Shown piece by piece: positions 1 to 7,299 of a DNA stretch of 64,000 nucleotides (its first letter is position 1; every line of letters begins with the position of its first letter). This stretch comes from Ga0077527 sp945862135. GTDB taxonomy: Bacteria > Pseudomonadota > Gammaproteobacteria > Burkholderiales > SG8-41. The translations under genes were made by a program, and so were the position numbers. The notes beneath the pieces were generated by a model. The model ran no database searches. It was not told the DNA's origin and was given only the letters and a program-made list of their open reading frames with translations. The stretch is from positions 186,001 through 250,000 of the forward strand of contig CAXNMF010000001.1 in the NCBI GenBank assembly GCA_964203275.1, in the 5' to 3' direction.

Positions 1-582
1 CCGACGCATCAGCCGGTCGAACATGCGGCAACGCTGCGCCTGCTGCCCAATATGCATGTGTGGCGGCCTTGCGACACGGTGGAAACTGCGGCAGCGTGGT
101 CGAGCGCGATTGAACGCAGCGACGGTCCGAGCAGCCTGCTGCTGTCCCGGCAGAATCTGAAATTCCAGAATCGCAGCGCGGATCAGGTTGCTGCGATTAC
201 CCGTGGAGGTTATGTGCTGGCTGATGCAGCCGGCGGCGCCCCCCGTGCAGTGATTATCGCGACCGGCTCCGAGGTGTCCCTGGCGCTGGCGGCACAGCAG
301 GCGCTGGCGGCCGAAGGTATCGCGGTGCGCGTGGTGTCGATGCCCTGCACCCAGTTGTTCGACAGCCAGGATGTAGCCTATCGGGACTCAGTGTTGCCGC
401 GTGGTATGCCGCGGGTCGCCGTCGAAGCCGGCGTTACCGACTACTGGCGCAAATATGTCGGTCTCGAAGGCAAGGTCATCGGCATTGACCGTTACGGCGA
501 ATCGGCGCCGGCGGGCGAACTCTACAAATTCTTCGGCATCACCGGCGACGCCGTCGCCGCAGCAGTACGCAGCGTGTTGTAA
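1..582 (+). CDS. tkt: Transketolase, C-terminal part (5' end outside window)
   Basis: The reading frame is open from the first base, so only the last 193 residues are present. They cover the end of the pyrimidine-binding domain (SSLLLSRQNL) and the C-terminal domain (VIIATGSEVSLAL, then VVSMPCTQLFDSQD, VAVEAG and IDRYGESAPAGELYKFFGI), which is the classic transketolase ending. Transketolase moves two-carbon ketol units between sugar phosphates in the pentose phosphate and Calvin pathways, using thiamine diphosphate in the cytoplasm. The stop lies 32 bases before gapA on the same strand, so the two are probably co-transcribed. The TPP-binding N-terminus cannot be judged here. Confidence 0.95.
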   Translation, partial: PTHQPVEHAATLRLLPNMHVWRPCDTVETAAAWSSAIERSDGPSSLLLSRQNLKFQNRSADQVAAITRGGYVLADAAGGAPRAVIIATGSEVSLALAAQQALAAEGIAVRVVSMPCTQLFDSQDVAYRDSVLPRGMPRVAVEAGVTDYWRKYVGLEGKVIGIDRYGESAPAGELYKFFGITGDAVAAAVRSVL

Positions 583-614
583 CTCATTTCATCAACGGAT
601 TTTTTGGGGGCGTC

Positions 615-1616
615 ATGGCTATCAAGGTCGGCATCAACGGATTTGGGCGTATCGGGCGGATGGTGTTTCGTGCAGCAGTGCAGGATTTTTCCGATATCGA
701 AGTCGTCGGCATCAATGATCTGCTGGAACCTGACTACCTTGCCTATATGCTGCGTCACGACTCGGTGCACGGTAAATTCAAGGGCGACATCTCGGTCTCA
801 GGTACCACGCTGACCGTCAACGGTAAGAAAATTCGTCTGACCGCGGTGAAAGATCCCGCCGAACTGAAATGGAATGAAATCGGTGCCGATATCGTGATTG
901 AAGCCACCGGCCTGTTCCTCGACAAAGCGACGGCGCAGAAACACCTCACTGCCGGCGCCAAGAAAGTCATCATGTCGGCACCTTCCAAAGATGACACGCC
1001 GATGTTCGTATTCGGTGTCAACGACAAGACCTACGCCGGTCAGGACATCATCTCCAACGCCTCGTGCACGACCAACTGTCTGGCGCCGGTCGCCAAAGTG
1101 CTGAATGACAAATGGGGCATCAAGCGCGGCCTGATGACCACGGTGCACGCCGCCACGGCAACACAGAAAACCGTCGACGGTCCGTCGAACAAGGACTGGC
1201 GTGGCGGTCGCGGCATCCTCGAAAACATCATTCCGTCGTCGACCGGCGCCGCCAAGGCCGTCGGTGTGGTGATTCCGGAACTCAACAAGAAGCTCACCGG
1301 CATGGCCTTCCGCGTACCGACCTCCGATGTGTCGGTGGTCGACCTGACTGTGGAACTGAACAAGCCCGCAACCTACGCCGAGATCTGCGCTGAAATGAAA
1401 GCGCAATCAACCGGTGCTATGAAGGGTGTGCTCGGTTACACCGAGGACAAAGTGGTTTCCACCGATTTCCGCGACGAAACCTGCACCTCGGTTTTTGACG
1501 CCGAGGCCGGCATTGCGCTCGATAGCACCTTTGTCAAGGTCGTGTCCTGGTACGACAACGAATGGGGTTATTCCAGCAAGGTGCTGGAAATGGTGCGGGT
1601 TGTCGCGAAAAAGTAA
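615..1616 (+). CDS. gapA: Glyceraldehyde-3-phosphate dehydrogenase, type I
   Basis: A full-length 333-residue enzyme that oxidises glyceraldehyde 3-phosphate to 1,3-bisphosphoglycerate with NAD in central glycolysis. The N-terminal Rossmann motif NGFGRIGR is at residues 8-15. The active-site segment SCTTNCLAP has the catalytic cysteine at about 151, and the partner histidine is at about 178 in TTVHAATATQ. The C-terminal WYDNEWGYS motif is intact. A purine-rich GGGGG stretch precedes the ATG. It sits between tkt and pgk in a tkt-gapA-pgk-pyk-fba order familiar from betaproteobacteria. No defect is visible. Confidence 0.98.
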   Translation: MAIKVGINGFGRIGRMVFRAAVQDFSDIEVVGINDLLEPDYLAYMLRHDSVHGKFKGDISVSGTTLTVNGKKIRLTAVKDPAELKWNEIGADIVIEATGLFLDKATAQKHLTAGAKKVIMSAPSKDDTPMFVFGVNDKTYAGQDIISNASCTTNCLAPVAKVLNDKWGIKRGLMTTVHAATATQKTVDGPSNKDWRGGRGILENIIPSSTGAAKAVGVVIPELNKKLTGMAFRVPTSDVSVVDLTVELNKPATYAEICAEMKAQSTGAMKGVLGYTEDKVVSTDFRDETCTSVFDAEAGIALDSTFVKVVSWYDNEWGYSSKVLEMVRVVAKK

Positions 1617-1632
1617 GCAAACGTAAAAGCAT

Positions 1633-1732
1633 AGCCACAGAGGACACAGAGATCACAGAGAAAACCGCAAGCTCATCCATTGCCGGGTTTCTTTGCTGTT
1701 CAATCTCTGTGTCCTCTGTGAACTCTGTGGCT
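1633..1732. repeat. CACAGAG-unit inverted repeat, copy 1
   Basis: The left arm (1633-1660) carries three units ending in CACAGAG at 9-bp spacing. The right arm (1705-1732) carries three CTCTGTG units in the opposite sense, around a central segment of about 44 bases. It fills nearly all of the gapA-pgk gap. The same element recurs at 45485, 51844 and 55238. It could fold into a long hairpin between the two genes; whether it acts as RNA, DNA or a mobile repeat is unknown. Confidence 0.85.
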
Positions 1733-1746
1733 AAAAAGGTGTTGAT

Positions 1747-2929
1747 TTGAAGTTTCTTCGACTGACAGACCTCCCCCTCGCTGGCAAGCGGGTATTTATC
1801 CGCGCGGATCTCAACGTTCCGCAGGATGATGCCGGCAACATCACCGAAGACACGCGCATCCGCGCGACGATTCCCGGCATCAAACATGCGCTTGGCTGCT
1901 GGCGCTGCGGTGATGGTGACCTCGCATCTGGGCCGGCCGACGGAAGGTTCTTTGCAGCCCCGCGATACCTTGGCGCCGATCGCCAAGCGATTGTCGGAAA
2001 CCCTGGGTCAGCCGGTGCGGTTGATTCAGGACTGGGTCGATGGCGGATTTACTGTCAAACCCGGCGAAGTGGTGTTGCTGGAAAATTGTCGCGTCAACAA
2101 AGGTGAGAAAAAAAACGACGAACAGCTCGCCAAAAAAATGGCGGCGTTGTGCGACGTTTATGTCAATGACGCCTTTGGCACCGCACATCGTGCCGAAGCC
2201 ACGACACACGGCATTGCGAAATTCGCGCCGGTAGCCTGTGCCGGCCCGTTGATGGCGGCCGAACTCGATGCCCTTGGTAAAGCGCTTGAAAAACCGGCGC
2301 GACCCCTGCTGGCGATTGTTGCCGGCTCCAAGGTCTCGACCAAGCTGACGATCCTCAAATCCCTGGCGTCGAAAGTCGATCAGCTGATCGTTGGCGGTGG
2401 TATCGCCAATACCTTCATGCTGGCTTCCGGCATGCGCATCGGCAAATCCCTGGCCGAACCGGATCTGGTCGGTGAAGCCCAGGCCATCATCGACATCATG
2501 AAATCGCGCGGCGCACAGGTGCCGCTGCCGGTGGATGTGGTCGTGGCCGACGAACTGTCAGCGTTGGCGCGCGCCAATCCGATTGAAGCTTCTGCCGTTC
2601 GCGGCGATGACCTGATCCTCGATGTCGGTGTCAAAACCGCTCGCATCTTTGCCGACCTGATTGCCAAAGCCGGCACCGTGGTCTGGAACGGTCCGGTGGG
2701 CGTATTCGAATATGATCAGTTCGCAGGCGGCACCAAGGCAATCGCCGAAGCGATTGCTGTATCCAAGGCATTTTCAATCGCCGGTGGCGGTGACACGCTG
2801 GCCGCAGTGGCCAAGTACGGCATTGCCGACAAGGTGTCCTATATTTCAACCGGTGGCGGTGCGTTCCTCGAATTTCTCGAGGGCAAGAAACTGCCGGCGG
2901 TCGAGGTTCTCGAGCAGCGCGCAGCATGA
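1747..2929 (+). pseudogene. pgk: Phosphoglycerate kinase, split by a single-base frameshift
   Basis: The two halves of a normal PGK lie in different frames. The TTG start at 1747 (AAAGG seven bases upstream) gives MKFLRLTDLPLAGKRVFIRA and RADLNVPQDDAGNITEDTR and runs well to about residue 48. The protein then continues one frame over with AAGAAVMVTSHLGRPTEG through WNGPVGVFE and the ATP-binding GGGAFLEFLEGKKLP to 2929. One extra T at 1892-1893 explains the break; removing it restores about 393 residues, the normal length. PGK makes ATP from 1,3-bisphosphoglycerate. Because this is a central gene inside an intact glycolytic cluster, an assembly or read error is at least as likely as real loss. 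Confidence 0.9.
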
Positions 2930-2972
2930 CCGGAGCGCGCAGCCAGCCTCTTACTTCAGGGATGGGTAGCGC

Positions 2973-4400
2973 ATGATCCGCAGGACTAAAGTAGTCGCCA
3001 CGCTGGGCCCCGCGTCCAGTGACGCCAAGACGCTGACCCGCATGATTGATGCCGGGCTGGATGTGGTGCGAATCAATTTTTCCCATGGCGCGCCCGACGA
3101 ACACCGCGCCAGAGTCAATCTGGTGCGCCAGTTGGCGCGCAAGGCTGGCCGCGCAGTGGGTGTGCTGGTCGACCTCCAAGGCCCGAAAATTCGCGTTGGC
3201 AAATTCAAGGACGGGAAAATCACCCTTGAGCCCGGTGCCAAGTTCGTGCTGGATGCCGAATGCAAACTCGGCGATCAGCATGTCGTCGGACTCGATTACA
3301 AGAACCTGCCCAATGACGTACGTCCCGGCGACACGCTGCTGCTTGATGACGGCCGCATCGTGCTTGGCGTAACCACCGTGCGCGGCCCGAAAATCACCAC
3401 TGTTGTCGAACAGGGCGGTCCGCTCTCGAACAACAAGGGCATCAACCGCAAGGGCGGCGGCCTGACCGCGCCGGCGCTGACTGAAAAAGACAAGCAGGAC
3501 ATCAAACTTGCAGCGGAACTGAAGGCGGACTTTCTGGCCGTGTCCTTTCCGCGATCCGGTGAAGACGTGCGCTGGGCGCGCGACCTGTTCAACAAGGCCG
3601 GCGGCCACGGGCTGATTGTGTCGAAAATCGAGCGTGCGGAGGCGATTCCGGCGCTTGAGGAAATTCTGGATGCTTCCGACGCCATCATGGTGGCTCGCGG
3701 CGACCTTGCCGTCGAAGTTGGCGACGCCGCGGTACCGGCGCTGCAAAAACGCATGATCCGCATGGCGCGCGATAAGCAGAAGCTGACCATCACCGCGACG
3801 CAGATGATGGAATCGATGATCAGCAGCCCGATTCCGACGCGTGCAGAAGTTTCGGACGTTGCCAACGCGGTGCTGGACGGCACTGATGCGGTGATGACCT
3901 CCGCCGAAACGGCAGCCGGCAAATATCCAGCCGAAACCATCGCGGCGATGGTCCGTGTGTGTGTGGAAGTTGAAAAGGAAGACCAATTGCAACAAGAGCG
4001 GCGCGGCGGCCCCGGGCAGATTGACGTGGAAAACTCGATTGCCCGAGCGACGGCGTTTACCGCTGCCGGCCTGCCGATCAAGGCCGTGGCAGCGCTGACG
4101 CAAAGCGGGCGTACGGCGCTGTTGATGTCGCGGATGGCGATCTCGGTGCCGATTTACGCGATGAGTTCCGTGATCGAAACCCGGCGCCGCGTCACGCTGT
4201 TCCGCGGCGTACATCCGGTACGGTTCAAAGGTGCGCGCAATCCGGAAAAAGCGCTGCAAATGGCCGAAGATGAACTGATCAAGCGCGGTGTCGTGCAGAA
4301 CGGCGACCTGATCGTGCTGACCATCGGTGAGCCCTTCGGCCGGGCCGGTGGCACCAACACCTTGAAAATCGTCAAGGTCGGCGAGCACCGGAAGAAATAA
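2973..4400 (+). CDS. pyk: Pyruvate kinase
   Basis: A 475-residue pyruvate kinase that converts phosphoenolpyruvate and ADP to pyruvate and ATP in the cytoplasm. The protein opens with RRTKVVATLGPASSD and the substrate-site motif VRINFSHG. It continues through the barrel and B domain (VDLQGPKIRVG) to ITATQMMESMI and the C-terminal effector domain. The family signature around the catalytic lysine is present at about residue 212 (LIVSKIERAEAI). The gene follows pgk by 43 bases in the same direction and precedes fba by 69 bases. Length and motifs are normal. Confidence 0.97.
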   Translation: MIRRTKVVATLGPASSDAKTLTRMIDAGLDVVRINFSHGAPDEHRARVNLVRQLARKAGRAVGVLVDLQGPKIRVGKFKDGKITLEPGAKFVLDAECKLGDQHVVGLDYKNLPNDVRPGDTLLLDDGRIVLGVTTVRGPKITTVVEQGGPLSNNKGINRKGGGLTAPALTEKDKQDIKLAAELKADFLAVSFPRSGEDVRWARDLFNKAGGHGLIVSKIERAEAIPALEEILDASDAIMVARGDLAVEVGDAAVPALQKRMIRMARDKQKLTITATQMMESMISSPIPTRAEVSDVANAVLDGTDAVMTSAETAAGKYPAETIAAMVRVCVEVEKEDQLQQERRGGPGQIDVENSIARATAFTAAGLPIKAVAALTQSGRTALLMSRMAISVPIYAMSSVIETRRRVTLFRGVHPVRFKGARNPEKALQMAEDELIKRGVVQNGDLIVLTIGEPFGRAGGTNTLKIVKVGEHRKK

Positions 4401-4410
4401 ACGGCCGGTG

Positions 4411-4416
4411 TAAAAT
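4411..4416 (+). promoter_or_regulatory. Possible -10 box upstream of fba
   Basis: The pyk-fba gap contains GTGTAAAATATTGC, whose TAAAAT resembles a -10 hexamer. A nearly identical string, CTGTAAAATATCGC, lies in the purE leader (51179-51192). No convincing -35 hexamer was found at either site, so this is only a candidate. Confidence 0.25.
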
Positions 4417-4469
4417 ATTGCCCCGATCCCGAATCATTCACCAATCAACCCATACCAGCAGGAGCAACC

Positions 4470-5495
4470 ATGTCAGCAAATGATCTGGCCGCCATCGCCC
4501 AGGCGATGGTCGCCCCCGGCAAAGGCATTCTCGCCGCCGATGAAAGCACCGGCACCATCGGCAAGCGCTTCGACAGTATCGGCGTCGAAAACAACGAAGA
4601 AAACCGCCGGGCCTACCGCGACATGCTGTTCTCGACCCGCGGTGTGGGCGACCACATCAGTGGCGTCATTCTTTATGACGAAACGCTGCGCCAAAGCGCT
4701 GCCGACGGCACGCCCTTTGTCACGGTGATGGCCAAGGCCGGCATCCTGCCGGGCATCAAGGTCGATGCCGGCGCGAAACCGCTGGCATTCTGCCCGGGCG
4801 AAACCGTCACCGAAGGTCTCGACAACCTGCCCAAGCGCTGCGCCGAATACGTCAAGCTCGGCGCCAAGTTCGCCAAATGGCGCGCCGTGATCGATATCGG
4901 CCGCGACATGCCAAGCTCGACCTCGATCGCCGCCAACGCTCATGCGCTGGCGCGTTACGCCGCCATCTGCCAGGAAGCCGGTCTGGTACCCATCGTCGAA
5001 CCCGAAGTGCTGATGGACGGCGACCACACTATTGATCGCTGCGAAGAAGTGACGGAATGGACGCTGAATGCTGTTTATGAAGCGCTGTATCTGAACCGTG
5101 TTGTGCTCGAACACTCGGTGCTCAAGCCGTCGATGGTGATCTCCGGCAAGAAATGCGCGAAACAGGCTTCGGTCGATGAAGTGGCTGCACGCACCGTGCG
5201 CACGCTGAAACGCACCGTGCCGGGGGCCGTGGCCGGCATCGTATTCCTGTCCGGTGGCCAAAGCGATGAGCTGGCGACCGCCCACCTCAATTCGATGAAC
5301 CAGCAGTTCAAAGGCAATTTGCCGTGGCCGCTGTCGTTCTCGTACGGCCGTGCCTTGCAGCAACCGTCGCTGAAAGCCTGGAAGGGACTGGCGGCCAACG
5401 TCCCGGCGGCGCAGGCGGCGCTGGCGCATCGCTCGCGCATGAACGGACTGGCCAGCCTCGGTCGTTATTCGGCCGATCTTGAGCGGAAGGGCTGA
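4470..5495 (+). CDS. fba: Fructose-bisphosphate aldolase, class I
   Basis: A 341-residue class I (Schiff-base) aldolase that splits fructose 1,6-bisphosphate into two triose phosphates. The opening GKGILAADESTGTIGKRF, the FAKWRAVIDIG segment, the EPEVLMDGDH segment and VLKPSMV with the Schiff-base lysine region are typical of the metazoan-like class I family. FLSGGQSDE follows. A GCAGGAG ribosome binding site lies just ahead of the ATG. Many betaproteobacteria carry a metal-dependent class II aldolase at this place after pyk, so a class I enzyme here may be a non-orthologous replacement. Confidence 0.96.
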   Translation: MSANDLAAIAQAMVAPGKGILAADESTGTIGKRFDSIGVENNEENRRAYRDMLFSTRGVGDHISGVILYDETLRQSAADGTPFVTVMAKAGILPGIKVDAGAKPLAFCPGETVTEGLDNLPKRCAEYVKLGAKFAKWRAVIDIGRDMPSSTSIAANAHALARYAAICQEAGLVPIVEPEVLMDGDHTIDRCEEVTEWTLNAVYEALYLNRVVLEHSVLKPSMVISGKKCAKQASVDEVAARTVRTLKRTVPGAVAGIVFLSGGQSDELATAHLNSMNQQFKGNLPWPLSFSYGRALQQPSLKAWKGLAANVPAAQAALAHRSRMNGLASLGRYSADLERKG

Positions 5496-5513
5496 TTGTT
5501 AAAGAATAACAAT
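5495..5513 (+). terminator. Short AT-rich hairpin at the fba stop
   Basis: ATTGTTA (5495-5501) and TAACAAT (5507-5513) form a perfect 7-bp stem with a 5-base loop overlapping the fba stop. The stem is AT-only apart from one pair and has no T run, so a terminator role is weakly supported. Confidence 0.25.
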
Positions 5514-5528
5514 AAAACAAATACTTAA
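5511..5528 (+). repeat. AT-rich intergenic box, copy A
   Basis: The string AATAAAACAAATACTTAA lies between fba and the CobW gene. Near-identical strings occur at 9806-9824 and, on the other strand, at 55411-55430, with looser matches at 12451 and 63593. It may be a promoter element, a DNA-bending site or a short dispersed repeat. Confidence 0.4.
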
Positions 5529-5555
5529 CAAGTAACTGTTAGCGCTTACTTCATA

Positions 5556-6638
5556 ATGCGGCTGCCCGTATCCATCATCACCGGATTTCTGGGCAGCGGC
5601 AAAACCACGCTGCTCAACCGGCTGTTGCAGGACCCTGCAATGGCCGGCGCCGCGGTGATCATCAACGAGTTCGGTGAGATCGGGCTCGATCACCTGCTGA
5701 TCGCCACACCCAACGAAAACACGGTGTTGCTGTCCAGCGGCTGCATCTGCTGCACCGTGCGCGGTGATCTCGTCAACACGCTGCGCGACCTCGACGCCCA
5801 GCGCCGCAAAGGCGACCTGCCGCCGTTCGACCGCGTGCTGATCGAAACCACCGGGCTTGCCGATCCGGTGCCCATCGTGCAGACGGTCGTCACCGATGAA
5901 AAGCTGGCGCCCACTTACATGCTCGACAGCGTGATTACGCTGGTCGATGGCGTGAACGGCCTGCAGCAACTGGAAACCCAGCCCGAGTCCGTCAAACAGG
6001 CGGCGCTGGCCGACCGTTTGCTGATCACCAAGACCGATCGACCTGAAGCGACCACCGTTGCGGCCTTGACCACCCGCCTGGCTGAACTCAATCCCGGGGC
6101 CGAAGTGCTGCATGTTGCTCATGGCGTGATCGCAGCCTCTGCCCTGTTTGGCGCGGCGCTGGCGCCGGAATCGCGGGCCACCGATCTCGCGCGCTGGCTG
6201 CGGGAAGAACAATACGTCCGGGTCGAGGCCAGCCAAAGCCGCGTCGTCGGGACGGCCGGAACACACGACCCCGGCATCCGGTCGTACAGCATCCTGCTCG
6301 ACGAGCCGGTGACCGCGGCCGGACTGACGGCCTGGCTGACCGCGATCGCCTCGTTGCGCGGGGCCGAGCTGCTGCGCGTCAAAGGCCTGCTCAACGTTGA
6401 CGGCGAACCGGTGGCGGTGCATGCGGTGCAGACGCTGATCCACGAACCGGTAACGCTGGCGCAATGGCCGGATGCCGAACGCCGGTCGCGGCTGGTGTTC
6501 ATCACCCGCGGCATGGATCGCGCCGCCATCGAAAACACCCTGGGTTTGCTCGGCTGGACCTCGGATGCGCCATCAACAGGCGTGCCCAAACCCGATCCGC
6601 AGGCCTATGCGCGTTTTCTGGCGGCGATGACACGGTAG
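5556..6638 (+). CDS. CobW/YjiA-family P-loop GTPase, putative metallochaperone
   Basis: A 360-residue member of the COG0523 family of GTPases that deliver metals, especially zinc, or act in cobalamin synthesis. The Walker A motif GFLGSGKTT is at residues 10-18, and INEFGEIGLDH follows. The metal-binding CxCC motif is present as C63-x-C65-C66 (SSGCICCTVRGDL), and a TKTD guanine-specificity motif is near residue 155. The C-terminal CobW_C domain has LLRVKGLLNVDG and ends with VFITRGMD. No zinc-regulated gene or Zur box is obvious nearby, so the metal cannot be assigned. Confidence 0.9.
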   Translation: MRLPVSIITGFLGSGKTTLLNRLLQDPAMAGAAVIINEFGEIGLDHLLIATPNENTVLLSSGCICCTVRGDLVNTLRDLDAQRRKGDLPPFDRVLIETTGLADPVPIVQTVVTDEKLAPTYMLDSVITLVDGVNGLQQLETQPESVKQAALADRLLITKTDRPEATTVAALTTRLAELNPGAEVLHVAHGVIAASALFGAALAPESRATDLARWLREEQYVRVEASQSRVVGTAGTHDPGIRSYSILLDEPVTAAGLTAWLTAIASLRGAELLRVKGLLNVDGEPVAVHAVQTLIHEPVTLAQWPDAERRSRLVFITRGMDRAAIENTLGLLGWTSDAPSTGVPKPDPQAYARFLAAMTR

Positions 6639-6724
6639 TACCGAGGTGCGCCGCGATCAGGCGTCGGTACGCTGCTACCGGTCAAAAAAACGATTCCGGA
6701 GATTTCCCTGCACAGGCAGGCGCG

Positions 6725-7012
6725 TCACACATCACCGGGCCAGCGCCTTGAAGTGTGCAGCACACGGAGAATTTCGATCTCACCTTCGCGCACCCGGTAG
6801 GGAATGATGTAAGGCAGCTGGCCGATGACCAGCTCGCGGGTGCCGATGACGCGCCCCGGTCGCCCCATCGCAACATGCCGCGTCAGCAGGGTTTCCGTCT
6901 GGTCAATCAGTTCGAGGATCACCCGGGCAGCCGCGACCGGGCTGTCTTGCCCGATGTAATCCGCAATGCTGTCGAGGTCGGCTTCAGCGAGCCTTGTCCA
7001 TCGCAGCCGCAA
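6725..7012 (-). CDS. ParE/RelE-family toxin of a type II toxin-antitoxin pair
   Basis: A 95-residue protein beginning MRLRWTRLAEADLDSIADYI, the typical opening of ParE-type toxins. Later come GRPGRVIGTRELVIG, PYIIPYRV and EILRVLHTSRRWP, the conserved core and C-terminal beta strand. ParE toxins usually poison DNA gyrase, while RelE relatives cut mRNA; sequence alone favours ParE. Its start overlaps the antitoxin stop by 29 bases, the usual antitoxin-first arrangement. The two genes run against the surrounding plus-strand genes, as expected for a self-contained module. Confidence 0.9.
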   Translation of the reverse strand: MRLRWTRLAEADLDSIADYIGQDSPVAAARVILELIDQTETLLTRHVAMGRPGRVIGTRELVIGQLPYIIPYRVREGEIEILRVLHTSRRWPGDV

Positions 7013-7238
7013 GCTTTTTCTCCCATTTCTTTTTCAGCCGGTCATGGTCGATGAACTGGCCGGCATTCGCCTGCTGCTCGCCCTCGCGGATGGCGGCAAT
7101 CTGCCACTCATTGAGTTCGAGGAATTGCTTGACGGCTTCCGCCGCCAGCGCCGAGCGGCTGCGCTCGGTGGTTTTGGCCAGCTGGTCCAGCCGCTTACGG
7201 GTTTCGGTGTCCAGCCGCAAGGCCACGGTTTCGCTCAT
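6984..7238 (-). CDS. Ribbon-helix-helix antitoxin
   Basis: An 84-residue protein from the ATG at 7238 (MSETVALRLDTETRKRLDQL), which has AGGAGG ten bases upstream. A longer frame up to 7304 lacks a ribosome site and runs through the operator region, so it was not used. The N-terminal strand plus two helices match CopG/ParD-type DNA-binding antitoxins, and the charged tail would wrap the toxin. Such antitoxins repress their own promoter together with the toxin; the tandem repeat just upstream at 7254-7271 is the likely operator. Confidence 0.88.
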   Translation of the reverse strand: MSETVALRLDTETRKRLDQLAKTTERSRSALAAEAVKQFLELNEWQIAAIREGEQQANAGQFIDHDRLKKKWEKKLAAAMDKAR

Positions 7239-7253
7239 GGATGGGATCCTCCT

Positions 7254-7271
7254 GTAAACATTGTAAACATT
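7254..7271 (-). promoter_or_regulatory. Tandem 9-bp repeat, candidate operator of the toxin-antitoxin pair
   Basis: Two abutting copies of TGTAAACAT lie just upstream of the AGGAGG of the antitoxin gene. Ribbon-helix-helix antitoxins commonly bind short tandem or half-palindromic sites at exactly this place. Binding is inferred from position only. Confidence 0.5.
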
Positions 7272-7299
7272 TTCGGCGGCACAGTCTTTTACAGCAAAA

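Noticed and set aside
2631..4388. Long minus-strand ORF of 585 residues opposite pyk
   Set aside because: It is the antisense of pyk and pgk with no family motifs; codon bias in GC-rich genes often keeps this frame open.
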